DNA of 64,000 nt from Priestia iocasae (GTDB taxonomy: Bacteria > Bacillota > Bacilli > Bacillales > Bacillaceae_H). The translations under genes were made by a program, and so were the position numbers. Below are positions 44,092 through 52,433 of this stretch, piece after piece. How positions within the stretch are numbered: the first letter of the stretch is position 1; each line of letters begins with the position of its first letter. Below the pieces are notes generated by a model that saw only the letters and a list, made by a program, of their open reading frames with translations, searched no databases and was not told the DNA's origin. The stretch is from contig NZ_JAFBFC010000002.1 in assembly GCF_016909075.1 (NCBI RefSeq), positions 248,001 to 312,000 of the forward strand. Direction: 5' to 3'.

Positions 44092-44706
44092 TTAAGAATA
44101 ACGACGAACAACTTCTGAAATAGATGTATCAGTCGTGCCATCGCCAATTGCAGCAAACTTCCACTCACCATTATGGCGATACATTTCACCTAAAATTAAG
44201 CTTGTTTTACCACTGTGCTTTTCTGTTAAGTTGAACTTCACCATTTCTTCTTGACTACTTAAGTTTACTAGTCGAATGAAGGCATTTTGAATCATACCAA
44301 AGTCTTGTTTTCTTGCTACACAGTTATAAATGTTAACAACAAAGACAAGTTTCGTAATGTTCGCAGGTACTTTTTGAAGATCTACTGTTACTTGCTCATC
44401 ATCACCATCTCCAGCACCTGTCAAGTTATCACCACTATGTTGAACACTTCCACAGTTACTTTTTAAGTTACCAAAGTAAACAAGGTTTTCTTTACGAGTG
44501 AATTTATCATTTTCAAGCATAAGAACAGATGCATCACAATCAATGTTTGCATTTGAACTGCTACCACCACCAAATAATGATCCTAATAAGCCACCACCAC
44601 TTTTGGCTTGAACAGGATCCCAACCTAAGCCGACCATTACTTTCGATAACGAAGCATTTCCCTTTGTTAAATCAATGCGCTGTCCCTTTTGTAACGTAAT
44701 TGCCAT
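44092..44706 (-). CDS. TerD family stress protein, long form (fourth copy)
   Basis: A 204-residue TerD-domain protein with a glycine/serine insert (GGGLLGSLFGGGSSSN) between the first strand and the NIDCDASVLML calcium-site strand. The acidic loop reads LTGAGDGDDEQVTVDL. Such long forms correspond to the YceD/TerX-like branch. The ATG at 44706 is taken because GGAGGAAG lies eight bases before it and the protein then begins [16 protein letters not shown] like its sibling; the in-frame start at 44769 is rejected. A terminator-like hairpin lies just upstream. Confidence 0.9.
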   Translation of the reverse strand: MAITLQKGQRIDLTKGNASLSKVMVGLGWDPVQAKSGGGLLGSLFGGGSSSNANIDCDASVLMLENDKFTRKENLVYFGNLKSNCGSVQHSGDNLTGAGDGDDEQVTVDLQKVPANITKLVFVVNIYNCVARKQDFGMIQNAFIRLVNLSSQEEMVKFNLTEKHSGKTSLILGEMYRHNGEWKFAAIGDGTTDTSISEVVRRYS

Positions 44707-44793
44707 CTTTTCTTCCTCCTTCTTCCACTCTATCATATCTAATATACCTAAAATAGAATGATCTGTCATTTACTAAACTTTCCCACATACAAG

Positions 44794-44841
44794 CAAAAAA
44801 CTACCTCAAAAAGAGAGAATCATTTAGTTGAGATAGTTTTC
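44794..44841 (-). terminator. Internal terminator in the terD array
   Basis: On the minus strand AAACTATCTCAA pairs with TTGAGGTAGTTT (one mismatch/wobble) and is followed by TTTTTTG. It sits between the third and fourth terD copies. Confidence 0.7.
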
Positions 44842-44858
44842 ATAAAATCTAGTATTTA

Positions 44859-45437
44859 TTAAACTTGGAGCCCATAGTTACGGCATAGAGATGCGAGTCC
44901 ACCAGAGAAGCCACTGCCAATCGCATTGAACTTCCAGTCGTTCCCATGCTTATATAATTCACATACCACAACCGCTGTCTCAATCGAGAAATCTTCTCCT
45001 AAATCATAGCGAATTAACTCTTGACCCGTGGCTTCATCGACTAAACGCACAAATGCATTTGATACAAGCCCAAAGTTTTGATTGCGTAACTCTGCATCAT
45101 GAATCGTAACTGCGATGCCAATACGATGGATAGAAGGAGGAATCCTTGTGAAATCAACAACGATTTGTTCATCGTCACCATCTCCTTCACCTGTACGATT
45201 ATCGCCTGTATGCTCAACCGCTCCACTTGGGTGAATTAAATGATTGTAAAAGATAAAATCATGATCATTGATACACTTTCCATTTTCATCTGCTAAAAAA
45301 GCTGATGCATCAAGGTCAAAATCATGCCCACCATGATATTTGTTCGTATCCCAACCTAATCCAATAATCCCTTTAATTAATCCCGGATTTGTTTTTGTTA
45401 AATCAATACGTTGTCCTTTTGATAATTGAATTCCCAT
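44859..45437 (-). CDS. TerD family stress protein, short form (third copy)
   Basis: A 192-residue TerD-domain protein: [74 protein letters not shown] (parts quoted). It is the most divergent of the three short copies, for example [11 protein letters not shown] in place of [10 protein letters not shown], and the end CRNYGLQV. Calcium-site residues are all present. It is followed by an internal terminator, so it closes a sub-unit of three terD genes. Confidence 0.92.
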   Translation of the reverse strand: MGIQLSKGQRIDLTKTNPGLIKGIIGLGWDTNKYHGGHDFDLDASAFLADENGKCINDHDFIFYNHLIHPSGAVEHTGDNRTGEGDGDDEQIVVDFTRIPPSIHRIGIAVTIHDAELRNQNFGLVSNAFVRLVDEATGQELIRYDLGEDFSIETAVVVCELYKHGNDWKFNAIGSGFSGGLASLCRNYGLQV

Positions 45438-45464
45438 CAGGTTTCCTCCTTATCCATTTAGCAA

Positions 45465-46043
45465 TTAAACATCTAAACCATAATCACGAACAAGTGAAGC
45501 TAAACCACCTTGATAGCCAGATCCTACCGCAGCAAACTTCCACTCACCTGCATGTCGGTACAATTCGCCTACCACAACAGCTGTTTCAATAGAGAAATCT
45601 TCTCCTAAGTCATAACGAATGAGCTCTTCATTTGTTTCTTCATTCATGATACGAACAAAGCTATTTGACACTTGACCAAAGTTTTGTCCACGCGCTTCTC
45701 CGTCGTGAATAGTAATAACAAAGGCAATTTTATCAACAGTCGCTGGAACGGTTGATAAATTAACGCTCACTTGCTCGTCATCACCTTCTCCTTCACCAGT
45801 ACGATTATCACCTGTATGCTCTACTGCACCACTTGTATGTTTTGCGTTATTGTAAAAAATAAAATCAGTATCTGCTCCACACTTACCCGTTGCATCTAGT
45901 AAAAAGCAGGATGCATCTAAATCAAAATCTACACCGCCATCATACTTATTAACATCCCAGCCTAAGCCAACAACTACTTTCGTTAAACCAGGATTTCCTT
46001 TTGTTAAATCAACCTTTTGACCTTTTGCTAATGAAATACCCAT
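45465..46043 (-). CDS. TerD family stress protein, short form (second copy)
   Basis: A 192-residue TerD-domain protein with all calcium-site residues: [58 protein letters not shown] (parts quoted). It is close in sequence to the fifth copy at 43475 across its whole length. Two cysteines (CFLL, KCGAD) near the metal strand are not shared by every copy. AGGAGAGG precedes the ATG. It lies 27 bases upstream of the third copy. Confidence 0.92.
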   Translation of the reverse strand: MGISLAKGQKVDLTKGNPGLTKVVVGLGWDVNKYDGGVDFDLDASCFLLDATGKCGADTDFIFYNNAKHTSGAVEHTGDNRTGEGEGDDEQVSVNLSTVPATVDKIAFVITIHDGEARGQNFGQVSNSFVRIMNEETNEELIRYDLGEDFSIETAVVVGELYRHAGEWKFAAVGSGYQGGLASLVRDYGLDV

Positions 46044-46142
46044 TTGAACCTCTCCTTTTAGTTCATTTATGAAACGAATAGATTGTATTCTTTCTTCTAT
46101 TAAATCAATATTCTATCAATCGTCTATCTGTAGTATGAACCC

Positions 46143-46754
46143 TTATGTATATCGACGAACAATTTCTTCTAATCCTCTATCATTTGTACCAGTTCCCACC
46201 GCTGCAAACTTCCACTCTTGGTCATGACGATACATTTCTGCTACAAGTAAGCTTGTTTTGCCGCTATAATTCTCTGATAAGTTAAATGTAAGTAGCTCTT
46301 CATTATTTGTCCTATTAACAACACGGATGAAAGCATTTTGAATCATTCCAAAATCCTGCTGGCGACGAACGGCATCATAAATATTTACAACGAAAACTAG
46401 TTTGTTAACCGTTGAAGGAATTCTCTGTAAATCAACAATAATTTGCTCGTCATCTCCATCTCCTTCGCCTGTTAAGTTATCACCTGTGTGGTTAACGCCA
46501 CCACATTTACTTTGTAAATGACCAAAGTAAATTAAATGTTCTTTTTGAGTGAATCGATCATTCTCTAACATTAGGACAGAGGCATCACAATCAATGTTCG
46601 CTCCTGAAGAGCCACCACCAAATAGTGCCCCCAAAAAGCCTTTAGACTGTTTTGATTCCACTGGGTCCCACCCTAAGCCAACTAAAACTTTCGTTAAACC
46701 TGGGTTGCCTTTTGTTAAATCAATCCGTTGCCCTTTTTGTAACGTAATTGCCAT
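46143..46754 (-). CDS. TerD family stress protein, long form (first copy)
   Basis: A 203-residue TerD-domain protein with a Lys/Gly/Ser insert (SKQSKGFLGALFGGGSSG) before NIDCDASVLML. Other hallmarks are [21 protein letters not shown] and LLTFNLSENYSGKTSLLVAEMYRH (parts quoted). It is the first gene behind the sigma-W promoter, after a leader of about 190 bases. The ATG at 46754 has AAGGAG eight bases upstream; the GTG at 46763 abuts that site and is rejected. It pairs with the second copy as a long-short unit, mirrored by copies four and five. Confidence 0.91.
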   Translation of the reverse strand: MAITLQKGQRIDLTKGNPGLTKVLVGLGWDPVESKQSKGFLGALFGGGSSGANIDCDASVLMLENDRFTQKEHLIYFGHLQSKCGGVNHTGDNLTGEGDGDDEQIIVDLQRIPSTVNKLVFVVNIYDAVRRQQDFGMIQNAFIRVVNRTNNEELLTFNLSENYSGKTSLLVAEMYRHDQEWKFAAVGTGTNDRGLEEIVRRYT

Positions 46755-46955
46755 ATCCTTCACTCCTTTTCACTTAAACTACACAGAAACACTTCACTTT
46801 TTCCAATTAAATGGTACTACAATCCACTAGTTATTTCAATTAATCTCATCGCTTGGAAGATATTGTGCTCTCTACGTATCTCTCTAGCTATGTCATCCTA
46901 GATAGATTACAGTTACAGCAGCTATTAATGAAAAAGTGGCTACCTTTCTTCTACA

Positions 46956-46983
46956 TATACGAACGAGTAGAAAAAGAGTTTCA
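46956..46983 (-). promoter_or_regulatory. Consensus sigma-W promoter of the Ter locus
   Basis: On the minus strand TGAAAC (46978-46983), 16 bases, CGTATA (46956-46961), an exact match to the sigma-W consensus. In B. subtilis the homologous yceCDEFGH operon is known to belong to the envelope-stress sigma regulons. Confidence 0.88.
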
Positions 46984-47035
46984 CTTTTACAAAAAACTTC
47001 TAAAAAATTGATATAGATTCTCTCATCTTCTTAGG

Positions 47036-47084
47036 CCTATCAAAAGAGGGATGACATCTGTACCGTCATCCCTCTTTTGATAGG
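47036..47084 (-). terminator. Terminator of the yitT-type gene
   Basis: A perfect 20-base stem (CCTATCAAAAGAGGGATGAC and its complement) with a nine-base loop, lying just after the stop. The A/T stretches in the stem give little free T tract, but the hairpin is very strong. Confidence 0.8.
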
Positions 47085-47089
47085 TGCAA

Positions 47090-47926
47090 TTAACTTTTTG
47101 GAAATGTGAACCCTTCGCCAAACACATCCTTCACATCATGAATCACAACAAACGCTTTTTCATCTACACTTTGAATAATTTTACGTAGCTGCATTAATTC
47201 TTGCTTATTAATTACAACATATAAGACATTCTTTTCTTCTTTTGTATAGCTACCGTGGGCTGAAAAAACAGTCACACCACGGTCCATCTCACGATTTACG
47301 CGGTCAGCTACTTCATTAGATCGATGAGAAATAATGGTCACTGCTTTGCGAGAGTCCATTCCTTCTATAATATAGTCGAGTACTTTTGTACTTATATAAA
47401 TAGAAATAACCGTATACATCGTTTTTTCTAATCCAATAACAAAGGATGCACTTGCCACTACTAATAAATCTACTAGCATCATCGAGCGACTTAAGTTCCA
47501 GCCTAAATATTGATTGGCAAGTTTTGCAATAACAGTGGAACCGCCAGTTGTACCACCAGATCGAAGCACAAGTCCTAATCCAATCCCAACTAATACCCCT
47601 GCAAAAATAGAACCAAGAAGTGTATCATCACTTGCTGTATGATAGCCCTCTGTTAGATATAGAAAAAGGGAGGTAAACACAATAGCAATAATGGTATACA
47701 CCGTGACTCGCTTCGACATCAATTTATAGCCAACCGCTAACAACACACCATTTAAAATAAAGTTCACCACACCTGGTGACCAGCCAAATACATAGTACGT
47801 AATCATCGTGACACCCGTTATGCCACCCTCTGCTAACTCGTTCGGAATCGCAAAATAGTTGATCCCAAACGCAAATAAAAACGCTCCAATAACAATAAGC
47901 GAAATTTCTTGAATACTCGTTTTCAT
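47090..47926 (-). CDS. YitT family membrane protein with DUF2179 domain
   Basis: A 278-residue protein of the YitT/YpjC family. The first ~195 residues hold five to six membrane helices (starting IVIGAFLFAFGINYFAIP, with LAEGGITGVTMI and GGTTGGSTVIAKL). The C-terminal ~80 residues are a soluble DUF2179 domain (VTIISHRSNEVADRV, VTVFSAHGSYT, FVVIHDVKDVFGEGF). It is a single gene. Function unknown; members are often called transporters without known substrate. Confidence 0.88.
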   Translation of the reverse strand: MKTSIQEISLIVIGAFLFAFGINYFAIPNELAEGGITGVTMITYYVFGWSPGVVNFILNGVLLAVGYKLMSKRVTVYTIIAIVFTSLFLYLTEGYHTASDDTLLGSIFAGVLVGIGLGLVLRSGGTTGGSTVIAKLANQYLGWNLSRSMMLVDLLVVASASFVIGLEKTMYTVISIYISTKVLDYIIEGMDSRKAVTIISHRSNEVADRVNREMDRGVTVFSAHGSYTKEEKNVLYVVINKQELMQLRKIIQSVDEKAFVVIHDVKDVFGEGFTFPKS

Positions 47927-48191
47927 CGTTACACATTCCTTTCCATATCTATAGATGAAATAATTTATTACATAACTAAAGAAAGAGTTGCATTAAAGTT
48001 CCCTTGCACTCTATCAATCCACTTAAAGAGAGATGTTAAGGAACCTAGCATTGTTCTTTTCTATCCACTTTCTTTATGAAAGTCATGATAGGTTTATTTC
48101 TCAATAACAGAGGTCACTTCACTCCATCACCAGGAGTAAAAGGCACCTCATTTGACACACCTCTCTTAATCATCCCTCTATCATAGACGAT
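47927..48191. other. Intergenic region upstream of the yitT-type gene
   Basis: AT-rich spacer. AAGGAATG before 47926 is the ribosome site of the yitT gene. A 19-codon frame on the minus strand (48114-48173) has AGAGGG touching its ATG and is not called. I could not place a promoter with confidence. Confidence 0.4.
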
Positions 48192-48229
48192 AAAAAAGCG
48201 GTTGCCAATAGGATGACAACCGCTTTTGC
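48192..48229 (-). terminator. Terminator of the 3D-domain protein gene
   Basis: Stem AAAAGCGGTTG / CAACCGCTTTT with T residues after it on the minus strand, four bases past the stop. Confidence 0.85.
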
Positions 48230-48232
48230 TTA

Positions 48233-49441
48233 TTAATTTAGCACTTTAACTTTGACTGTTTTTCGTCCCCATGAAAGAGCGGCTGATTTTGACGGCTTTA
48301 ATACGTCGATTTTATAGCCTTTAATTGCGCCACCTGTATCACCAGCTACAGCTACTCCATAGCCTTCTACCCATACTTTTTTACCAAGCGGAATGATTGA
48401 TGGATCAACTGCAATTAATTTCATATTTGGATTGTTTTTAATGTTATAACCAGCTGCAGTCCAACCGCCATTTGCATTCGTTTCTTCATGGCTGTAAGCC
48501 GTTGCTGTTACATAAAATTCTTTTCCAGATGAAGTCGGTTTTGCTTTTGGTTTACTTGATGTTGTAGGCGTTGCTACCGGCTTGCTTACTGCTACTTCTT
48601 TTGTAGCTTGCGCTGCCTCATTTGCTGCTTTTTCACGCACTGTTTTTTCTTTTGCTAATTGTGCTGCACGCTGTCTTGCTGCAGTCTGTTCACGCTTAAT
48701 CGCTTCTTGCGCTTCTTGCATTTGAGTCGAAATTTTCATCTTTTCTTGCTCAGCCATTGTTAATTCGTTTACCACTTGGCTGTACTTTTGTTCCATCGTT
48801 GTTAACGCAACTTGACGAGCTTGTAAGTTTTGATCTAACTCCACTTGCTTATCAGCGAGCTTTTCTTGTTCGTCTACAAGCTCTTGCTCTTGCTTATCGA
48901 TTTCTTTTTTATTTTCTTCAATACGATCTAAGTCCTGTTGATGCTGAGTAAGGATCTCTTTATCTGCATTAAACAGCGTAGTAACCGCTGTTACACGAGC
49001 TACAAAATCAGAAAAGTTTTCAGCACTAAATAGTGTATCAATAAACGCATTTGTTTGATCGTTTTGCTGCAGAGATACAAGACGCTGCTCCATCACATCT
49101 TGTCGACCCATTACTTTTTCTTGAAGAATCACTATCTCTTCTTTCCGCTCTTCAATTAACGAACGAATCTCTTCGATTTTTTTCTCTGTTTGCGCTAACT
49201 CTTCTTTATTATCATTAATGACTGTATGTAAGGCATTTAATTCTGTTTGAATGTTTTGCACTTCACCTTGAACAGACTGCTTTTCTTTTTCTTTCTCTTT
49301 AAGCGTCTCTTCATTTTGTTGAAGCTGCTGTTCCATGTTACGTAAGGTGTCCTGACTAGTTTGCGCATGGGTCTCAATCATGCTTGCCATTGAAAGAACA
49401 AAAGCCAAGCTCATAAGAACCATGTTTCGTAATATTTTCAT
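48233..49441 (-). CDS. Secreted 3D-domain cell wall protein with CwlO/PcsB-like coiled coil
   Basis: A 402-residue exported protein. Signal peptide at 1-26 (cleavage after THA or so). Residues about 28-275 form a long glutamate/glutamine-rich coiled coil like the N-terminal part of CwlO/PcsB proteins, with the sub-block NAFIDTLFSAENFSDFVARV near 130. A proline/serine/lysine linker follows. The C-terminal ~100 residues are a 3D domain with the three aspartates in AVDPSIIPLG, AGDTGGAIKG and YKIDVL. 3D domains act as lytic transglycosylases (MltA/Sps/YocH type), so it should cut peptidoglycan. A WalR-like box lies upstream. Confidence 0.87.
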   Translation of the reverse strand: MKILRNMVLMSLAFVLSMASMIETHAQTSQDTLRNMEQQLQQNEETLKEKEKEKQSVQGEVQNIQTELNALHTVINDNKEELAQTEKKIEEIRSLIEERKEEIVILQEKVMGRQDVMEQRLVSLQQNDQTNAFIDTLFSAENFSDFVARVTAVTTLFNADKEILTQHQQDLDRIEENKKEIDKQEQELVDEQEKLADKQVELDQNLQARQVALTTMEQKYSQVVNELTMAEQEKMKISTQMQEAQEAIKREQTAARQRAAQLAKEKTVREKAANEAAQATKEVAVSKPVATPTTSSKPKAKPTSSGKEFYVTATAYSHEETNANGGWTAAGYNIKNNPNMKLIAVDPSIIPLGKKVWVEGYGVAVAGDTGGAIKGYKIDVLKPSKSAALSWGRKTVKVKVLN

Positions 49442-49542
49442 ATTGTAGTAGTCCCCTTTCTTCGTACGTATAGTTATATCATAAAAAGCGTCATATTTAT
49501 GTTACAAAAACGTTAAAAACATGGAATAATCTGTATGTACTT

Positions 49543-49559
49543 GTTACTTAAATGTTACA
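49543..49559 (-). promoter_or_regulatory. WalR-like box upstream of the 3D-domain gene
   Basis: On the minus strand TGTAAC, five bases, AGTAAC; the WalR consensus is TGTWAH-N5-TGTWAH, so one position differs. A sigma-A promoter (TTGTAA, 18 bases, TATGAT) follows at about 49456-49500. Confidence 0.6.
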
Positions 49560-49769
49560 GAAAACGGATATATCCTTGATATAGCAGCATTTACTGTTTC
49601 TATTTTTGAGGTATTCCTCTACCGATTTACTCTCTTTTTTATTGCAATTTGATGTCAGATTCTGAAATACACATCTTTAAATTCCAATTTTTTCTTTTTG
49701 AATCACTAGAAATAAGTTAATATATGGTAGGTATAAAGAAAAATAACTAGATAACTATAGGTGATGAAT

Positions 49770-51425
49770 GTGAAAAAATGGGTAAGTAAAAAATACATCC
49801 TAGGTAGCTTAATGCTGCTTTTATTGATTGGAATTGGTATCTTTTTTGTATTTTTCAAGACCGTAACCATTACGTTAAATGGTACATTAACAAATAACGA
49901 ATTACAGCTTGTAGGGGATGACCTACAAGTAGAGCGACTAACTAGTGAAAAAAAGGAGTTTGTGAAAGCAACAGATGTTTCGACAACGTACAAACTAACT
50001 TCTACCTCATCTTCACGTACGTTTGGTGAACTAACCGTGACGGTACGGACACTAAACAATGATGATTTTTTTATTTTCACAAAGTTTCACAACCAAACCT
50101 ATCAACCAGTCCGATTGAATATGGTGATACCGTTTGAGGTTACTTTTACTGAATACGAAATGACTCGATTTGATTCAGAAAAGATTAACCATGAACATGA
50201 TTCTACATTAGGCGTTGATCCAACTACTACACCTCATGGAATTGTAGAGCTTACAGGAGAAAATGCGTATGCAAACATGGTGATTAGTAAAAATTACAAC
50301 TCGAAGCAGTTAACTACTTCATACAATGAGCAACAACGAAGTACCTTACGAGAGCTCATTAAAGAACATGATGAAGCAAAGATAAAAAAAGGAGACAAAG
50401 GACTTATTCTCACTTTTCCTCATCTCTCTAAACGAAATAGTTTATCTGAAAGCTGGCTACTATATTCGGAGAAGCCTCTTTTTAACGAAACGAAACACTT
50501 TGATGAATGGGAAAAACATACGTTAAAGGAATATAAGAAAATTAACAAATGGTATACAGCAGAAGGACCTTATGGCAAACTTCCTTGGTCAATTGAACCA
50601 GGTACAAAATTAGGATATGGGCGATATTTTTCACTCGTACATGACCGACGCCACCTTGACCATTACGAAGAAACAAAGGAACGATATTTTTATGATTTTA
50701 TCATTAACTCCGTTGCTAATTTACTCGTATATGATCCAAAGCTACACAAACCGATTGAAACAGAATTTACAAGCACATGGCTAAAAGATAATTATGGCAT
50801 CATTGCGCCTTTTTACGATACACGCTTCAATGAATACATTGCCATTCATCTACAAAGGATTAGTCAATTACTAGAGGTTAGTGAATACGAAGAAATGGCT
50901 CTTTTTTATGCAGACTATTTAGTTGATCAATCAAAGAAAAAAAATTACATTTCAACAAAGAATGGTTATTTGATCAGTGATTTTTACAGTGATAACCCTA
51001 AACAAAAACAAACTCATACATCGTTAAATCATGCGCTAGGAGAAATGAATTTTTTACTTGAAAGCTATTTATTAACAAAAAATGAGGACTACTTAGACGT
51101 AGCATTAAATATTCGTCGTGGCATCGAAGATATCGGAGATAAATGGATCAAGAAAAACAATGACTTATGGTATCAGTTAAATCCAGATTTCACATTTCAC
51201 GGTAAAGACTATCCACTTTTAACGTTGGAAGATTTATTAAAATCACAAACAAAATTTGAACAAGTAGGAATTGCTAAGAGTAACTTATTCGAAGAATTGA
51301 TTACGTCTAAGACTACCTATCTTGTGAAGGAAGAAATTGAGATTACAAAGAAAGTAGTTGAAGCATTGGAACAAGAAGGACTAGAAGACTTAGTCGAAAA
51401 TTATCCTCACATTTCAAACTATTAA
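49770..51425 (+). CDS. Membrane-anchored protein, weakly glucuronyl C5-epimerase-like
   Basis: A 551-residue protein anchored by one N-terminal helix (about 8-30). Residues about 35-200 are beta-rich. The C-terminal ~300 residues are helical, with paired-helix repeats resembling an alpha/alpha toroid, e.g. IINSVANLLVYDP, NEYIAIHLQRISQLLEV, LNHALGEMNFLLESYLLTKN and YLDVALNIRRGIEDIG. That arrangement is reminiscent of the C-terminal domain of D-glucuronyl C5-epimerases, but I cannot show catalytic residues. GTG at 49770 is preferred because AGGTGAT lies just upstream; ATG at 49764 is too close. One of the few plus-strand genes here, it stands alone. Confidence 0.6.
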   Translation: MKKWVSKKYILGSLMLLLLIGIGIFFVFFKTVTITLNGTLTNNELQLVGDDLQVERLTSEKKEFVKATDVSTTYKLTSTSSSRTFGELTVTVRTLNNDDFFIFTKFHNQTYQPVRLNMVIPFEVTFTEYEMTRFDSEKINHEHDSTLGVDPTTTPHGIVELTGENAYANMVISKNYNSKQLTTSYNEQQRSTLRELIKEHDEAKIKKGDKGLILTFPHLSKRNSLSESWLLYSEKPLFNETKHFDEWEKHTLKEYKKINKWYTAEGPYGKLPWSIEPGTKLGYGRYFSLVHDRRHLDHYEETKERYFYDFIINSVANLLVYDPKLHKPIETEFTSTWLKDNYGIIAPFYDTRFNEYIAIHLQRISQLLEVSEYEEMALFYADYLVDQSKKKNYISTKNGYLISDFYSDNPKQKQTHTSLNHALGEMNFLLESYLLTKNEDYLDVALNIRRGIEDIGDKWIKKNNDLWYQLNPDFTFHGKDYPLLTLEDLLKSQTKFEQVGIAKSNLFEELITSKTTYLVKEEIEITKKVVEALEQEGLEDLVENYPHISNY

Positions 51426-51429
51426 TAAA

Positions 51430-51503
51430 AAAGAAACGTCACGCCTCTCTCTCAAAACGAGCCGTTTTTAACTCTTTTTGAAACAGAGACGTGACGTTTT
51501 CTC
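51430..51503. terminator. Bidirectional terminator between convergent genes
   Basis: Long hairpin with outer stem AAACGTCACG / CGTGACGTTT, T run on the plus strand and A run on the other; serves the membrane-anchored protein gene and the ribose operon. Confidence 0.8.
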
Positions 51504-52421
51504 TTATTCTTTCACCATCAGCTTTAACGGTGCTGCTATAGCCTTTTCTACTTTCTCACCCTTTAATACATCTTTAACTGCTTGGACAGCTGTTTGGCCA
51601 ATTAACGCTGGTTGTTGCGCGACCGTTGCAGCTAACTTTCCTTCATTAACTGCATTTAACGCATCTTCGTTTCCATCAAATCCAACAACGAGAATGTCTC
51701 GCCCTGAGCTGTTAATCGCTTGAATGGCTCCTAATGCCATTTCATCATTGTGAGCAAACACAGCTTGAATATCTGGGTTTCCTTGCAGTAAGTTTTCCAT
51801 TACATTTAATCCTTTTGTACGATCAAAGTCTGCTGTTTGCTTTGCTACAACATCAAGCTTTTCATCCGCTACATTGTGAAACCCTTTGCCACGTTCACGT
51901 GTAGCAGAAGCACCTGGTACACCCTCAAGCTCCGCTACCTTAGCCCCTTCACCTAACATATCAACAATGTAATCAGCGGCCATTTGACCACCTTTTACAT
52001 TATCAGATGCTACTAATGTTTCCACATCACCCTTTTCTGCAGAACGATCTAATGTGACAACCGGTACACCAAGGCTATTTGCTGATTGCACGGCCGTTGA
52101 GATGGCTGCTGAGTCTGTTGGGTTAATTAATAAAGCATCGACACCTTGTTGTAGTAAGTCTTCTACATCATTTACTTGCTTTGCTGAGTCGTTTTGCGCA
52201 TCAACAACGACAACCTCCATCCCTTGTTTTTTCGCTTCTTTCACTACCCCATCTTTTAGCGATACGAAAAACGGATTGTTTAACGTTGAAACCGACAAGC
52301 CAATTTTACTACCTTCTCCATTGCCTTTTTTAGTCGGCTTTGCCCACTCTGGGGGCTCTAACGAACAAGCCCCTAAAATGAGAAGTGAAAATGACATAAA
52401 CACGAGTAAGACTTTTTTCAA
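51504..52421 (-). CDS. rbsB: Ribose ABC transporter substrate-binding lipoprotein
   Basis: A 305-residue periplasmic-binding-protein type lipoprotein. The lipobox is LGAC at 16-19. The mature protein starts the first Rossmann domain with KIGLSVSTLNNPFFVSL, and shows DAQNDSAKQVNDVEDLL, LINPTDSAAI, VTLDRSAEKGDV, AVFAHNDEMALGAI and VVGFDGNEDAL, which line the ribose-binding cleft in RbsB. It is the last gene of the operon, 12 bases after rbsC, and is followed by a strong terminator. Confidence 0.94.
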   Translation of the reverse strand: MKKVLLVFMSFSLLILGACSLEPPEWAKPTKKGNGEGSKIGLSVSTLNNPFFVSLKDGVVKEAKKQGMEVVVVDAQNDSAKQVNDVEDLLQQGVDALLINPTDSAAISTAVQSANSLGVPVVTLDRSAEKGDVETLVASDNVKGGQMAADYIVDMLGEGAKVAELEGVPGASATRERGKGFHNVADEKLDVVAKQTADFDRTKGLNVMENLLQGNPDIQAVFAHNDEMALGAIQAINSSGRDILVVGFDGNEDALNAVNEGKLAATVAQQPALIGQTAVQAVKDVLKGEKVEKAIAAPLKLMVKE

Positions 52422-52433
52422 TGAGAACCCCTC

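Noticed and set aside
46754-46785. GTTTAA with an AGGATA-like element as a sigma-B promoter for the first terD
   Set aside because: The -10 part would overlap the start codon, so it cannot drive this gene; the sigma-W promoter further upstream fits better.
48114-48173. 19-codon minus-strand frame (MIKRGVSNEVPFTPGDGVK) upstream of the yitT-type gene
   Set aside because: AGAGGG touches the ATG without spacing, and the peptide resembles no family I know; chance is likely.
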